Shown: positions 54,023-63,991, counted from the first letter of the stretch. The stretch is 64,000 nucleotides of DNA from Gallibacterium genomosp. 3 (GCF_001678475.1 NZ_JTJR01000026.1:124001-188000); one strand, 5' to 3'. The notes: a model not told the origin generated them from the letters alone. Numbers and translations are program-made.

Positions 54023-54343
54023 TTATTCAATAATTAATACTTCTTGTTCATCCTGTGTTGACTGCATTCCTAATTGACGGGCAATTCCTTCAATACGAGT
54101 ACGATCACTCAATGCGCTATCTTCTAAACGCAAATTCAGTGCTTCACTTTGTAATGCCTGATATTCCGTCTGTAATTGATTTTTTTCATTAATCGCTAAA
54201 CGTGTTAAATGCGTAATCCAAATTGTAGAAACTGCGGTAATTAATAAAGCAATTAATAAAAGCATAACAGTTTTATTCGCCTGAAAAATATCATCTACAA
54301 TGATTCGCCATAACGGATAACGATCATAGGTTTTAAATATCAT
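54023..54343 (-). CDS. ftsL: Cell division protein FtsL
   Basis: The 106-residue bitopic protein has one transmembrane segment (about 22-45) followed by a periplasmic coiled coil (about 47-85), the FtsL plan. It joins FtsQ and FtsB and activates FtsWI. The start overlaps the rsmH stop (ATGA) by 4 bp and the end is 21 bp from ftsI. Sequence identity in this family is low, so position carries much of the evidence. Confidence 0.92.
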   Translation of the reverse strand: MIFKTYDRYPLWRIIVDDIFQANKTVMLLLIALLITAVSTIWITHLTRLAINEKNQLQTEYQALQSEALNLRLEDSALSDRTRIEGIARQLGMQSTQDEQEVLIIE

Positions 54344-55305
54344 CTTAATCTCTCCGCCACACGTAATACTGCACTTCTTGAACGGCTATTTACGGCAAGC
54401 TCTGCTTCTGTTGGCATAATCGCTTTACCAATTAGTTTTAATTTTTGATTACGTTCGATCTGTGCTTCAGTTAACGGGAGTCCTTTTGGAATTTCGTCAC
54501 CTTTACTCTGTTTTTTCATAAAACGTTTTACTAAACGATCTTCCAAAGAGTGAAAACTGATAATCGCTAATCTGCCTTCAGGAGCTAACACATCGATAGC
54601 TGAATTAAGAATCTTTTCTAATTCTTCTAACTCACTATTAATAAAAATACGAATAGCTTGAAAGCTACGAGTTGCTGGATGTTTATGTTTTTCTTTTATT
54701 GGCATAGATTGCGCAATCAGTTGCGCTAGTTGCAATGTGCGTGTTAATGGTTCTGTTTTATTTTGTAATGCCTGACGATTAAATTCGACAATATTATGTG
54801 CAATACGTTTGGCAAAACGCTCTTCACCAAAAGTTTTCAATACCCAAGCTAAATCATTTTCTGATACTTGTTGTAACCATTCTGCGGCGGAAATTCCTTT
54901 AGAACTATCCATTCTCATATCTAATGGACCATCTTGCATAAAGCTAAATCCACGTTCAGCATCATCTAACTGTGGTGAAGAAACGCCTAAATCAAGCAAA
55001 ATACCATCAATTTTGCCAACTAAATTATGCGCTTCACAGATTGATTTAATTTCAGAAAAAGTATTGTGTTCAATTGAAAAACGAGAATCTTGAATTGTTT
55101 GTGCGGCAAGAATCGCCTCTGGATCACGATCAATAGCAATAAGACGACCTTGTTCACCTAACTCAGATAAAATTTTACGAGAATGTCCGCCTCGCCCAAA
55201 GGTACCATCAATATAGATACCATTAGGCTTTAAAGACAATCCTTCTACTGCTTCATTGAGTAAAACAGTAAAATGTGCAGGATCTGAATAGGTTACTTGT
55301 TCCAT
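54340..55305 (-). CDS. rsmH: 16S rRNA (cytosine1402-N4)-methyltransferase
   Basis: The 321-residue SAM enzyme methylates N4 of C1402 in 16S rRNA. It shows the SAM motif [15 protein letters not shown], the [18 protein letters not shown] signature and the C-terminal [14 protein letters not shown]. It is the second gene of the dcw cluster, 15 bp after mraZ. Confidence 0.97.
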   Translation of the reverse strand: MEQVTYSDPAHFTVLLNEAVEGLSLKPNGIYIDGTFGRGGHSRKILSELGEQGRLIAIDRDPEAILAAQTIQDSRFSIEHNTFSEIKSICEAHNLVGKIDGILLDLGVSSPQLDDAERGFSFMQDGPLDMRMDSSKGISAAEWLQQVSENDLAWVLKTFGEERFAKRIAHNIVEFNRQALQNKTEPLTRTLQLAQLIAQSMPIKEKHKHPATRSFQAIRIFINSELEELEKILNSAIDVLAPEGRLAIISFHSLEDRLVKRFMKKQSKGDEIPKGLPLTEAQIERNQKLKLIGKAIMPTEAELAVNSRSRSAVLRVAERLR

Positions 55306-55320
55306 ATGAATAAAACTCGC

Positions 55321-55779
55321 TTATAAAAACAAAGTTCTTAACTCATCAGACGTCGCCATCGTACCACTGCTACCAATTTGAATGTCTTCTGCAATTTGTT
55401 GTTGCCATTTTTCAGCTTGCCAAATTTCAAATTTATTTAGCTGGCCAACAAGCATAATTTCTTTTTCTAGGGCGGCATGTTGTCTTAATGCAGGACTTAA
55501 CAAAATGCGACCCGTTTTATCCAATTCACATTCTGTTGCATAGCCCAACATAACACGTTGTAAACGTCGTCCAGTTTCATCAAAGTTTGGTAATTGCAGT
55601 AATTTTTGCTCGACGATTTCCCACTCTGATAAGGGATATAACAATAGGCAAGGTTGGCGAATATCGGCGGTACAAATAAGTTGTCCTTGTTCTTTCTCAA
55701 GAAGCTCGGTGCGATAACGAGTCGGAATCGCTAAACGACCCTTGGCATCCAGATTAATTAATGATGCACCTCGAAACAT
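55321..55779 (-). CDS. mraZ: Transcriptional regulator MraZ
   Basis: The 152-residue protein has two tandem AbrB-like swapped-hairpin domains, each with the DXXXR core (DAKGR at 11-15, DKTGR at 87-91). MraZ binds direct repeats in its own promoter and represses the dcw cluster. Matching repeats stand just upstream (55818-55844). It is the first gene of the cluster. Confidence 0.97.
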   Translation of the reverse strand: MFRGASLINLDAKGRLAIPTRYRTELLEKEQGQLICTADIRQPCLLLYPLSEWEIVEQKLLQLPNFDETGRRLQRVMLGYATECELDKTGRILLSPALRQHAALEKEIMLVGQLNKFEIWQAEKWQQQIAEDIQIGSSGTMATSDELRTLFL

Positions 55780-55817
55780 AACTCGCTACCTATAAATCAG
55801 TTGAAATGAAGAATTTA

Positions 55818-55844
55818 TTACCACTATTTACCACAATTTACCAC
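55818..55844 (-). promoter_or_regulatory. Three MraZ-type operator repeats
   Basis: On the minus strand GTGGTAA occurs three times at exactly 10-bp intervals (55838-55844, 55828-55834, 55818-55824). MraZ of other bacteria recognises short GTGG/TGGG-type direct repeats with the same helical period. The array begins just after the predicted transcription start and ends 39 bp before mraZ. Confidence 0.8.
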
Positions 55845-55852
55845 TTGTGGTT

Positions 55853-55881
55853 AGTCTATTCTCTGAAATAGAGGATTGCAA
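55853..55881 (-). promoter_or_regulatory. Promoter of the dcw cluster
   Basis: On the minus strand TTGCAA (55876-55881) and TAGACT (55853-55858) are separated by 17 bp. Transcription would start near 55846, directly at the MraZ repeats, so MraZ would block the start site. Confidence 0.6.
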
Positions 55882-55944
55882 GTAATTCCTTGCTGTTTTT
55901 TATCAAAATAATGCTTATTTCACTTATCTTGTGATACAAAGCAT

Positions 55945-55982
55945 AAAAAAAGCTATGAAAATAGAATTTCATAGCTTTTTTT
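55945..55982. terminator. Bidirectional terminator after the GntR-family gene
   Basis: AGCTATGAAA and TTTCATAGCT pair around a 6-nt loop, flanked by A7 and T7, so the hairpin can act on both strands. It lies 24 bp after the stop of the minus-strand regulator at 56007 and insulates the dcw promoter from it. Confidence 0.9.
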
Positions 55983-56006
55983 ATAAATTTGTTCCTCAAT
56001 AGATGA

Positions 56007-56921
56007 TTAGCTTTGCGTAACTATCTCAATGCTATTCATTAATGATTTTTTTGCTGTACTTAAATGATGTTTTAACTCAGTAATAGCACCAAGATCATCT
56101 TGGCTTACTATTTTTACTAATATCACCAGATGTTCTTCTACCGCCAATACATTTCTAGTCTTCAAATCTCGATTATCCCATTGATAATGAAAGTTAAAAA
56201 TAATAGAAATAAGCTCAATGAAATCATTTATAAATGGATTATTAGCTGCTGATAGAATTAGAGAATGAAATTGATGATCTAATTTTGAAAAATCTGTAAA
56301 TCTCTCAGAAATATTTTCTCTCAATGTACGATGTTCCTGTAATAGCATTTTCATTTTACTCCACCGTACATCTGAACTAGGTAAGTTCATAAAGCAATTC
56401 AATGCATGGCATTCCAACATTTCTCTTAATTCAAATAACTTATCCGCATAATGTGGTGTAAAGGCTACTAGTTGCCATTTTCCTCGCCCTAAATTTTTAA
56501 TTAAGTTAAAACGAGAAAATTGAATTAGGTATTCTCTAACAGAAAAAATATCTACATTCGCATTTTTAGCCAACCACAATTCCGACACCTGATCGCCTGG
56601 CTTTATAACTTTAGATTGAATAGCTGCTTTAAAGTAGGTTTCTATCTTTTTAGTCGATTTAGGATCATTTCTTTTCGTTTTCAATTTTAAAAATTTATCT
56701 TCTTCTGTAGGAACTCGAATAACAATATAATTATCTCCTTGTTTCGCTAAAATTCCTTTCTCTAACAAAGACATGAATACATAACGTATTGTCGTACGGC
56801 TTACACTGTATAAAGATGCCAAAATAGTTTGTGATGGTAATGGTGATGATAAAACACCCTCTCTTAAAGCATCTATCATTTGATTACTTACTTCTTGCCT
56901 CAATTCAAAATCTCTACTCAT
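56007..56921 (-). CDS. GntR-family regulator with two N-terminal winged helices and an FCD domain
   Basis: This protein of 304 residues is longer than a standard GntR/FCD regulator (about 230-260). It contains a first winged helix (about 8-70: LPSQTILASLYSVSRTTIRYV), a second one (about 88-152: IKPGDQVSELWLAKNANVDI then SVREYLIQFSRF) and a C-terminal FCD ligand domain (about 155-300: FELREMLECHAL, LDHQFHSLILSAANNPFI, VEEHLVILV). ATG 56921 is chosen over the TTG five codons upstream because GAGAGA precedes it. It diverges from the zinc dehydrogenase gene and should control the sugar-acid cluster. E. coli LgoR (YjjM), which I recall as similar in length, is the likely counterpart. Confidence 0.85.
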   Translation of the reverse strand: MSRDFELRQEVSNQMIDALREGVLSSPLPSQTILASLYSVSRTTIRYVFMSLLEKGILAKQGDNYIVIRVPTEEDKFLKLKTKRNDPKSTKKIETYFKAAIQSKVIKPGDQVSELWLAKNANVDIFSVREYLIQFSRFNLIKNLGRGKWQLVAFTPHYADKLFELREMLECHALNCFMNLPSSDVRWSKMKMLLQEHRTLRENISERFTDFSKLDHQFHSLILSAANNPFINDFIELISIIFNFHYQWDNRDLKTRNVLAVEEHLVILVKIVSQDDLGAITELKHHLSTAKKSLMNSIEIVTQS

Positions 56922-57061
56922 CAAATTTTCTCTCAATTAATAAAAAAACATATAAAAAACATTAAAACATTTTCATATTCACATTACTACAACAACCCTA
57001 AGAATTTTTCCAAAATCTACAGAATAATGCTCCCACTATTTATTAAAAAGAGGATAACAAA

Positions 57062-58069
57062 ATGAAAGCTTTAATTTGTAATAAACCGTTTGAATTCATT
57101 TATCAAGAATTAGATATTCCTACTCCAAAAGAAAACAATGTTCTACTAAAAATTGCAGCCGTAGGTATATGTGGTACTGATATACATGCGTTTGCCGGTA
57201 ACCAACCTTTTTTTACTTACCCTCGTATCCTAGGGCATGAAGCAAGTGGCACAATTAAAGCTGTTGGCAATAAAGTAACTAATTGGAAGGTTGGACAAAG
57301 AGTCGCTCTTATTCCTTATGTTTCTTGTGGTGAATGTGATGCCTGCCGCAGTGGAAAAACAAATTGTTGTGAAAAAATTTCAGTGATTGGAGTCCATGAA
57401 GATGGCTGCTTCTGTGAATATTTATCCGTTCCTGAAAAAAATATTCTAGCTATCTCTGATAATGTTGATGATATTAGTGCAGCTCTTATCGAACCATTTG
57501 CAATTAGTGCTCATGCTGTACGCAGAGCAAACATCCAACCAAATGATGATGTTCTTATTGTGGGAGCTGGGCCAATTGGATTAAGTGCGGCGGCAATTGC
57601 AGCTGCAGATGGTGCACATGTTGTCATTGCAGATACAAGTGAGGCTCGTAGAGAACATATTAAAACACAACTCAAATTACCTTCCTTTGATCCTATTTCT
57701 GAAAAAGTTGAAGATTATTTTAATGGGAAACTTCCTCTTATTGTCATTGATGCAACAGGTAACCAAAAAGCCATGAATAACGCAGTAAATCTGATAAGAC
57801 ATGGAGGCAGAATTGTTTTTGTTGGTTTATTTAAAGGCGATTTTTCATTTTCTGATCCTGACTTTCATAAAAAAGAAACTACTTTATTAGGAAGCCGAAA
57901 TGCAACTTATGAAGATTTTTCTAAAGTACAACAACTAATGGCCCAAAATAAATTATCTGCTGCCATGATGTTGACTCATACTTTTAATTTTGAAGGTCTA
58001 GCTGATATCTATGCTGAGCAAATTGTTAATAATAAATCTTTAATTAAGAGTGTTATTACTTTCAAATAA
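57062..58069 (+). CDS. lgoD: Zinc-dependent sugar-acid dehydrogenase (L-galactonate 5-dehydrogenase-like)
   Basis: The 335-residue medium-chain dehydrogenase has catalytic zinc ligands Cys37 and His59-Glu60 (GHEASG), structural zinc cysteines 89, 92, 95 and 103 and the NAD loop GAGPIG. An acidic residue at the end of the next strand (VVIAD) favours NAD. It resembles RspB/LgoD-type enzymes and the H. influenzae gene at the same place. Because uxaB and uxaA follow, oxidation of L-galactonate to D-tagaturonate is the best guess. L-gulonate to D-fructuronate is the main alternative. AGAGGATAAC precedes the ATG. Confidence 0.7.
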   Translation: MKALICNKPFEFIYQELDIPTPKENNVLLKIAAVGICGTDIHAFAGNQPFFTYPRILGHEASGTIKAVGNKVTNWKVGQRVALIPYVSCGECDACRSGKTNCCEKISVIGVHEDGCFCEYLSVPEKNILAISDNVDDISAALIEPFAISAHAVRRANIQPNDDVLIVGAGPIGLSAAAIAAADGAHVVIADTSEARREHIKTQLKLPSFDPISEKVEDYFNGKLPLIVIDATGNQKAMNNAVNLIRHGGRIVFVGLFKGDFSFSDPDFHKKETTLLGSRNATYEDFSKVQQLMAQNKLSAAMMLTHTFNFEGLADIYAEQIVNNKSLIKSVITFK

Positions 58070-58200
58070 AAAACAGATAAAAAACAGGCAATATTGCGGC
58101 TTTAGTCATTTTCAACATTCCGTTATTTGCTAATTACTTGATTATATTACAGTGATTTATAACGTGATTTCTTCTACTACAACTTAGCGAGGTAAAAACT

Positions 58201-59184
58201 ATGCGCTTACTCAAAAACTCTTTATTAACTCTATCGTTAGGATTATTAAGCTTCTCTATTAATAGCTTAGCTGCAACAGAAATTATGATTGCTTATGGAA
58301 ATCAACCGGGAGAACCTATCGATAAAGCAATGCATTTTTGGGCTGATAAAGTTAAAGAAAAATCTAATGGTGACATTATTTTTAAATTATTCCCATCAAG
58401 TCAATTAGGAGGAGAAACCGAAGTATTAGAACAAGCTCGTTTTGGAGCCAATATTATTACAATTAGTGATTATGGCGCTTTAATGGATATTGTTCCAGAT
58501 CTAGGTGTCATTAATGCTCCTTATCTTTCACAATCATTTGAAAAAAAATCAAAACTCCTTCATTCAGACTGGTTTAAAGGACTTAGTCAACAATTAGATA
58601 AGCAAAACATTCATATTGTTATTCCTGATGTTATTTATGGAACACGCCATTTATTAACCAAAAAACCAGTTATTAAACCTGATGACTTAAAAGGAATGAA
58701 AATTAGAGTACAACACTCTCGAGTTCCATTACAAACAATAAAAGCAATGGGTGGTGTTCCAACCCCAATGTCTTTAGCCGATGTTTATCCTGGATTATCT
58801 GAAGGTATTATTGACGGATTGGAAAACCCGCCTGCAGTTCTTTATGGAGGAAAGTTCTTTGAAGTTGCTAAAAATTTAGATTTAACTGCACATTCTACTC
58901 ATATGTCACCTTTTGTTGCTGGTACAGCCTTCTGGGACAGCTTAACACCAGAGCAACAAAAAATTATCACTGATACAGGCAATGAGATGGTGGCATATGG
59001 TGCCTCTCAAGTTCAAATAGCAGAAAAAGAAGCTTTAGATAACTTAAAAAAAGCTGGTGTTCAAATTAATGAAGTCGATATAAAAGCCTTTTCTAATGCA
59101 GTAGGAAACACCATCCAGAATGCATTCCCTGAATGGTCACCTAATCTATATAAAAATATTCAAGCTCAGTTAGAGCAATACTAA
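58201..59184 (+). CDS. TRAP transporter solute-binding protein (DctP family)
   Basis: This 327-residue periplasmic binding protein has a signal peptide with cleavage expected after Ala24 (NSLA, then ATEIMI). The DctP signature GMKIRVQHSRVPLQTIKAMG contains the arginine that normally holds a ligand carboxylate, and LADVYPGLSEGIIDGLENP follows. A hexonate or hexuronate ligand fits the neighbours but is not proven. A GCGAGG site precedes the ATG. The 131 bp upstream separate it from the dehydrogenase and hold no promoter I would call. A hairpin follows it. Confidence 0.9.
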   Translation: MRLLKNSLLTLSLGLLSFSINSLAATEIMIAYGNQPGEPIDKAMHFWADKVKEKSNGDIIFKLFPSSQLGGETEVLEQARFGANIITISDYGALMDIVPDLGVINAPYLSQSFEKKSKLLHSDWFKGLSQQLDKQNIHIVIPDVIYGTRHLLTKKPVIKPDDLKGMKIRVQHSRVPLQTIKAMGGVPTPMSLADVYPGLSEGIIDGLENPPAVLYGGKFFEVAKNLDLTAHSTHMSPFVAGTAFWDSLTPEQQKIITDTGNEMVAYGASQVQIAEKEALDNLKKAGVQINEVDIKAFSNAVGNTIQNAFPEWSPNLYKNIQAQLEQY

Positions 59185-59192
59185 TCACTATC

Positions 59193-59222
59193 AAACGGTG
59201 AGTTATCTTACTCACCGTTTTT
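59193..59222 (+). terminator. Hairpin between the TRAP binding-protein and membrane-subunit genes
   Basis: AAACGGTGAGT (59193-59203) pairs with ACTCACCGTTT (59210-59220) around TATCTT. Only two more T follow. It lies 8 bp after the binding-protein stop and probably lowers or processes the distal mRNA, so the binding protein is made in excess. Confidence 0.65.
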
Positions 59223-59246
59223 ACAAAATTGGAGGGATTTATCATT

Positions 59247-59741
59247 ATGAATTCACAATCTCAACAAAAAAAATTCTGGTTTAGCGATATTGATGAAATT
59301 CTCGCTTCCTTTTTCTTAGCGCTGATAGTGCTACTTTCTGGTTATGGTGTCATTATGCGCTATTTTCTTAACTCTCCAAGTGCTTGGGTTGAGGAAATTT
59401 GTGTAGTCTTTTTTATTTGGTTTACATTCCTCGCATCAAGTGCACTTTGTAAAAATAATGAGTTGATTCGTATTGACTTTTTATTAAGCAAATTACCTCA
59501 CAAAATAGCAAACTTTATTGATGGCGTTATCCAGCCATGCATTATACTTTTTGCGCTTTTTTTTATGATTTATTTAGGTTTTAAACTATTACCAATGTCT
59601 AAAGTCCGTTTTACACCAACTTTACATGTTTCTTATTTAGCTATTTACGCCATTATCCCTATTAGCGCTTGTTTCATGGCTTATTACGAAATAAGAAAAA
59701 TTTATTATTTCTTTAAAATTAACAGAGGGAATCAACTATGA
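59247..59741 (+). CDS. TRAP transporter small membrane subunit (DctQ family)
   Basis: This 164-residue protein has four transmembrane segments and the DctQ pattern (VIMRYFLNSPSAWVEEICVV). I start at ATG 59247, seven bases after a GGAGGG site. The in-frame TTG at 59229 overlaps that site and is rejected. Its stop overlaps the next start by 4 bp (ATGA). Together with DctM it drives Na+-coupled uptake of the bound sugar acid. Confidence 0.9.
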   Translation: MNSQSQQKKFWFSDIDEILASFFLALIVLLSGYGVIMRYFLNSPSAWVEEICVVFFIWFTFLASSALCKNNELIRIDFLLSKLPHKIANFIDGVIQPCIILFALFFMIYLGFKLLPMSKVRFTPTLHVSYLAIYAIIPISACFMAYYEIRKIYYFFKINRGNQL

Positions 59742-61030
59742 GCGTTATCATTCCTATAGCTATTTTATTAATATTATTTGTTATCGGGATACCTGTAGCT
59801 TTCTGTATTTTTATCTCCACATTAAGTTATTTTTTAATGAGCAATCAACCAATGATTATGCTTATTCAACGTCTTGCTGGTGGACTTGAATCTGTAACTT
59901 TATTAGCAATTCCATTTTTTATTATGGCTGGTGTCTTTATGAATCACGCTGGTATTAGTGCTAGGTTATTAAAGTTTTGTGAAGTCCTCACAGGACATAT
60001 GAATGGTGGTTTAGCTCAAGTTAATGTTGCTTTAAGTACCTTAATGGGTGGATTATCTGGTTCTAATATTGCTGATGCCGCAATGAATTCTAAATTATTA
60101 GTTCCTCAAATGGTTGCTCGTGGATATAGTGCTTCATTCTCCGCAGCGGTAACTGCTGCTGGTTCTTTAATTACACCAATTATTCCTCCTGGCATTGCTA
60201 TGATTATTTATGGCTATGTTAATAATGTTTCTATTGGTCGATTATTTTTAGCTGGTGTAGTCCCTGGTACTTTACTCTGTATATTAATGATGATCTTAGT
60301 ATCTATTATTTCTAAGAAACGTGGTTATCTACCAATCAGAGAAAAACGTGCTAGTTGCAAAGAAATTGCACTTTCAGCAAAAGATGCTGTTCTAGCCCTT
60401 CTATTACCAATCATTATTATTGGTGGTATCCGAATGGGAGTATTTACTCCAACCGAAGCTGGTGCTGTTGCAGTAATCTACGCAATTATTTTAGGAACCC
60501 TTATCTATAGAAATATGGATTTGAAACAATTATGGTTAGCAACAAGAGAGTCTGCTTTAGGTGCAGCCAATGTACTCCTTATCATTTGTATGGCAGTTGC
60601 TTTTTCTAAATTTCTTACTTGGGAAAGAGTACCTCAAGCCCTAGCACAATGGATGACAACAATTGTGGATAGCCCAATTACTTTCTTAATGCTAGTAAAT
60701 ATTGCTTTATTAGTTCTAGGTATGTTCTTAGAAGGCAATGCGATTATGATCGTACTTGCACCACTCCTTGCTCCAATAGCTCATTCATATGGCATTGATC
60801 CTATTCATTTTGGCATTGTATTTATCTTCAATGGTGCAATCGGAACAATTACCCCTCCACTAGGTACAGTAATGTTTACTACTTGCTCAATTACTGAAGT
60901 ACCAATAGAAAAATTTATCAAAGATGTACTTCCATTTTGGGGATTACTCTTAATCAAACTATTACTACTTACTTACATTCCATCCATTTCAACTTGGTTA
61001 CCAAACCTTGTTTATGGTGTAGCTAATTAA
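59738..61030 (+). CDS. TRAP transporter large membrane subunit (DctM family)
   Basis: The 430-residue protein has about twelve transmembrane segments and typical DctM stretches ([72 protein letters not shown]). It overlaps dctQ by 4 bp and is followed 13 bp later by uxaB, so uptake and catabolism are co-expressed. Confidence 0.93.
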   Translation: MSVIIPIAILLILFVIGIPVAFCIFISTLSYFLMSNQPMIMLIQRLAGGLESVTLLAIPFFIMAGVFMNHAGISARLLKFCEVLTGHMNGGLAQVNVALSTLMGGLSGSNIADAAMNSKLLVPQMVARGYSASFSAAVTAAGSLITPIIPPGIAMIIYGYVNNVSIGRLFLAGVVPGTLLCILMMILVSIISKKRGYLPIREKRASCKEIALSAKDAVLALLLPIIIIGGIRMGVFTPTEAGAVAVIYAIILGTLIYRNMDLKQLWLATRESALGAANVLLIICMAVAFSKFLTWERVPQALAQWMTTIVDSPITFLMLVNIALLVLGMFLEGNAIMIVLAPLLAPIAHSYGIDPIHFGIVFIFNGAIGTITPPLGTVMFTTCSITEVPIEKFIKDVLPFWGLLLIKLLLLTYIPSISTWLPNLVYGVAN

Positions 61031-61043
61031 TAAGGAATTTATC

Positions 61044-62495
61044 ATGCAACAACTCAATCGTACCAATTTTTCAGGCAATCAATATCCAACTAAGATTATC
61101 CAATTTGGTGAAGGTAATTTTTTACGTGCGTTTATTGATTGGCAAATTGATCTTTTAAATGAAAAAACCGATTTTAATAGCGGTGTAACGATTATTCGTC
61201 CAATTAATACTAATTTTCCGCCGCTATTAAATACACAAGATGGACTTTATACCACAATTATTCGTGGTCTAAATGAACAGGGGGAAGCGGTTAAACAGGC
61301 TAGAATTATTCGTTCAGTAAATAATGAAATTAACCCTTATCTTAACTTTGACGATTATATTAATTTGGCACACAATCTTGAGATCAAACTTATTTTCTCA
61401 AATACCACTGAAGCAGGAATTAGCTATCATGCAGGAGATAAATTAACCGATCGTCCTGCTGTAAGTTATCCAGCAAAATTAACTCAATTACTCTATGAAC
61501 GTTTCCTATTTACTAATGGCGATCAACAATATGGCTTTACTATTTTGCCATGTGAACTTATCGACTATAACGGTGAACAACTCAAAGAGTTAGTATTACG
61601 TTATGCTAATGAGTGGAAACTTCCAACCGAATTTATTTCTTGGTTAGAAACCGCAAATACTTTCTGTTCAACATTGGTAGATCGCATTGTAACTGGCTAT
61701 CCGCGCAATGAAGTGGAACAACTCACCACTGAATTAGGCTATCAAGATACTTTCTTAGATACCGCAGAATATTTCTATCTCTTTGTTATTCAAGGACCAA
61801 AATCATTAGAAAAACTTTTCCATTTAGATCAATTAAAACTAAATATTTTAGTCGTTGATGATATTAAGCCTTATAAAGAACGTAAAGTTGCCATCTTAAA
61901 TGGTGCACATACTGCATTGGTTCCTGTGGCTTACCTTGCTGGTATTGATTATGTCGGTGACGCAATGCAAGATTCTCAATTACGTCAATTTGTTGTTGAT
62001 ACACTTGCTGAAGAAATTATTCCGACACTTTCGTTGCCAAAAGATGAATTACAACATTTTGCAGATGCTGTTATCGGTCGCTTCCAAAATCCATTTATCC
62101 AGCATGCCTTACTCTCTATCGCATTGAATAGTATGACAAAATACCGTACTCGTATTTTGTCACAATTATTAACTTATCAACAAAAATATCAACGCTTACC
62201 AGCTCGTCTTACTTTTGCATTAGCCGCATTAATTGCCTTTTATCGTGGCAAACGTGCCGATCAAACTATTCCATTACAAGACGATCAAATTTGGTTAGAT
62301 CATTTTGCTACTTGGTGGCAACAAGTTGAACAACAACAAATTTCCCTCACTCAACTTGTTAAAAATGTATTAAGTCAAGAAGAACATTGGCAACAAGATT
62401 TAACCCAAATTCCACAACTTGTTGATGAGGTTTCAGCAAAACTTGAGGCTATTTTGCAACAAGGTATGCGTAATGCATTAACCCAATATTGCTAG
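61044..62495 (+). CDS. uxaB: Tagaturonate reductase (altronate oxidoreductase)
   Basis: The 483-residue NADH-dependent enzyme has the same length as E. coli UxaB. It reduces D-tagaturonate to D-altronate. It belongs to the polyol-specific long-chain dehydrogenases: N-terminal [20 protein letters not shown], central [19 protein letters not shown] and the catalytic-type [17 protein letters not shown]. UxuB and mannitol dehydrogenase are related, but length and the UxaB-like TGYPRNE segment favour UxaB. It lies between the TRAP genes and uxaA. Confidence 0.9.
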   Translation: MQQLNRTNFSGNQYPTKIIQFGEGNFLRAFIDWQIDLLNEKTDFNSGVTIIRPINTNFPPLLNTQDGLYTTIIRGLNEQGEAVKQARIIRSVNNEINPYLNFDDYINLAHNLEIKLIFSNTTEAGISYHAGDKLTDRPAVSYPAKLTQLLYERFLFTNGDQQYGFTILPCELIDYNGEQLKELVLRYANEWKLPTEFISWLETANTFCSTLVDRIVTGYPRNEVEQLTTELGYQDTFLDTAEYFYLFVIQGPKSLEKLFHLDQLKLNILVVDDIKPYKERKVAILNGAHTALVPVAYLAGIDYVGDAMQDSQLRQFVVDTLAEEIIPTLSLPKDELQHFADAVIGRFQNPFIQHALLSIALNSMTKYRTRILSQLLTYQQKYQRLPARLTFALAALIAFYRGKRADQTIPLQDDQIWLDHFATWWQQVEQQQISLTQLVKNVLSQEEHWQQDLTQIPQLVDEVSAKLEAILQQGMRNALTQYC

Positions 62496-62503
62496 GTGTG
62501 ATT

Positions 62504-63991
62504 ATGAAGCAGTTTATTCAAATTCAAGCTCAAGACAACGTTGCTGTTGCTTTACAGAATTTGTCTGCTGGGCAAATCATTCTATTAGATAAAGAAAATA
62601 TCACGTTAACCCAAGATATTCCTCGTGGACACAAATTTGCTATTCATAATATTCATGAAGGACAAAATGTGATTAAGTATGGTTATCCTATTGGTCATGC
62701 TACCCAATCCATTGCTGCGGGCGATTATGTGCATACGCACAATGTCAAAACTAATTTGAATGATATTAATGACTATGCCTACCAGCCAGAACAGTTACAC
62801 ATTGAGGTCCAACAAGCTGATCGAGATGTAAAAATCTATCGCCGTGCCAATGGTGATGTTGCTATCCGTAATGAACTTTGGATTATTCCAACGGTGGGTT
62901 GTGTAGTTGGGATCGCTAATCAAATTCGTCAGCGTTTCTTAGCTAAAAACCCAGCAACTGATATTGATGGTGTATTTACCTTTGCCCATAGTTATGGCTG
63001 TTCTCAATTAGGAGATGATCATCAGAATACGAAAGTCATTTTGCAAAATATGGTGAAACATCCCAATGCAGGCGCTGTATTAGTTATCGGGCTTGGTTGC
63101 GAAAATAATCAAGTGGATGTATTTAGAGAAACCTTAGGTGATTATGATCCACAACACGTTAAATTTATGATTTCTCAACATTATGAAGATGAGGTAGAAA
63201 TCGGTTTAGAATTATTACAGCAGCTATATGAGCAAATGCGTCACGATCAACGTCAAGCTGGTAAATTAAGTGAACTTAAATTTGGCTTAGAGTGTGGCGG
63301 TTCAGATGGTTTATCTGGTATTACAGCTAACCCTTTATTAGGTAATTTTTCTGATTATGTTACTGCTTATGGTGGTACAACTGTTTTAACTGAAGTACCA
63401 GAAATGTTTGGTGCTGAGCGGATTTTGATGAGTCATTGTCGAGATCAAACCACTTTCCAAAAGACTGTTGATATGGTGAATGATTTCAAACAATACTTTA
63501 TTTCACATCATCAACCAATTTATGAAAATCCATCTCCAGGCAATAAATCTGGCGGTATTACTACGTTAGAAGATAAATCGTTAGGTTGCACACAAAAAGC
63601 AGGACATAGCCAAGTCGTAGATGTTCTGAAATATGGTGAGCGTTTATCTCAACCTGGACTAAATCTTTTAACTGCCCCAGGGAATGATGCGGTGGCAACC
63701 AGTGCATTGGCTGCGGCTGGCTGTCATATGGTGTTATTTACCACAGGACGTGGTACTCCTTATGGTGGTTTTGTTCCTACTATGAAAATTGCAACAAATA
63801 GTGAATTAGCTCAACGGAAACGTAACTGGATCGATTTCAATGCCGGTCGTTTGGTAGAAGATGTAACAATGCCTCAACTACTGAATGATTTCATTGAGAA
63901 AGTTGTAGAAATCGTTAACGGTAAACCAACAAAAAATGAGCTAAATGAGTTCCGTGAATTAGCTATTTTCAAAAGTGGTGTCACTTTATAA
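62504..63991 (+). CDS. uxaA: Altronate dehydratase
   Basis: This protein of 495 residues, as in E. coli UxaA, dehydrates D-altronate to 2-keto-3-deoxygluconate, using iron. It has an N-terminal SAF domain (about 1-95: DVAVALQNLSAGQ at its relative position, with FAIHNIHEGQNVIKYGYPIG) and a large C-terminal domain with HSYGCSQLGDDH, GLECGGSDGLSGITANP and the late TGRGTPYGGFVPTMKIATN. ATG 62504 follows AGGTGTG; the in-frame TTG at 62489 lies inside uxaB. The stop is nine bases before the window end. No uxaC is seen. Confidence 0.93.
   Translation: MKQFIQIQAQDNVAVALQNLSAGQIILLDKENITLTQDIPRGHKFAIHNIHEGQNVIKYGYPIGHATQSIAAGDYVHTHNVKTNLNDINDYAYQPEQLHIEVQQADRDVKIYRRANGDVAIRNELWIIPTVGCVVGIANQIRQRFLAKNPATDIDGVFTFAHSYGCSQLGDDHQNTKVILQNMVKHPNAGAVLVIGLGCENNQVDVFRETLGDYDPQHVKFMISQHYEDEVEIGLELLQQLYEQMRHDQRQAGKLSELKFGLECGGSDGLSGITANPLLGNFSDYVTAYGGTTVLTEVPEMFGAERILMSHCRDQTTFQKTVDMVNDFKQYFISHHQPIYENPSPGNKSGGITTLEDKSLGCTQKAGHSQVVDVLKYGERLSQPGLNLLTAPGNDAVATSALAAAGCHMVLFTTGRGTPYGGFVPTMKIATNSELAQRKRNWIDFNAGRLVEDVTMPQLLNDFIEKVVEIVNGKPTKNELNEFRELAIFKSGVTL

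Noticed and set aside
58070-58200. Promoter for the TRAP binding-protein gene
   Set aside because: TTGATT/TATAAC and similar pairs have spacings of 10-14 bp, too short for sigma70. No reliable call is possible.
62489-62503. Upstream TTG start for uxaA
   Set aside because: It lies within the uxaB coding end and gives a length of 500. ATG 62504 gives the usual 495 and has AGGTGTG upstream.
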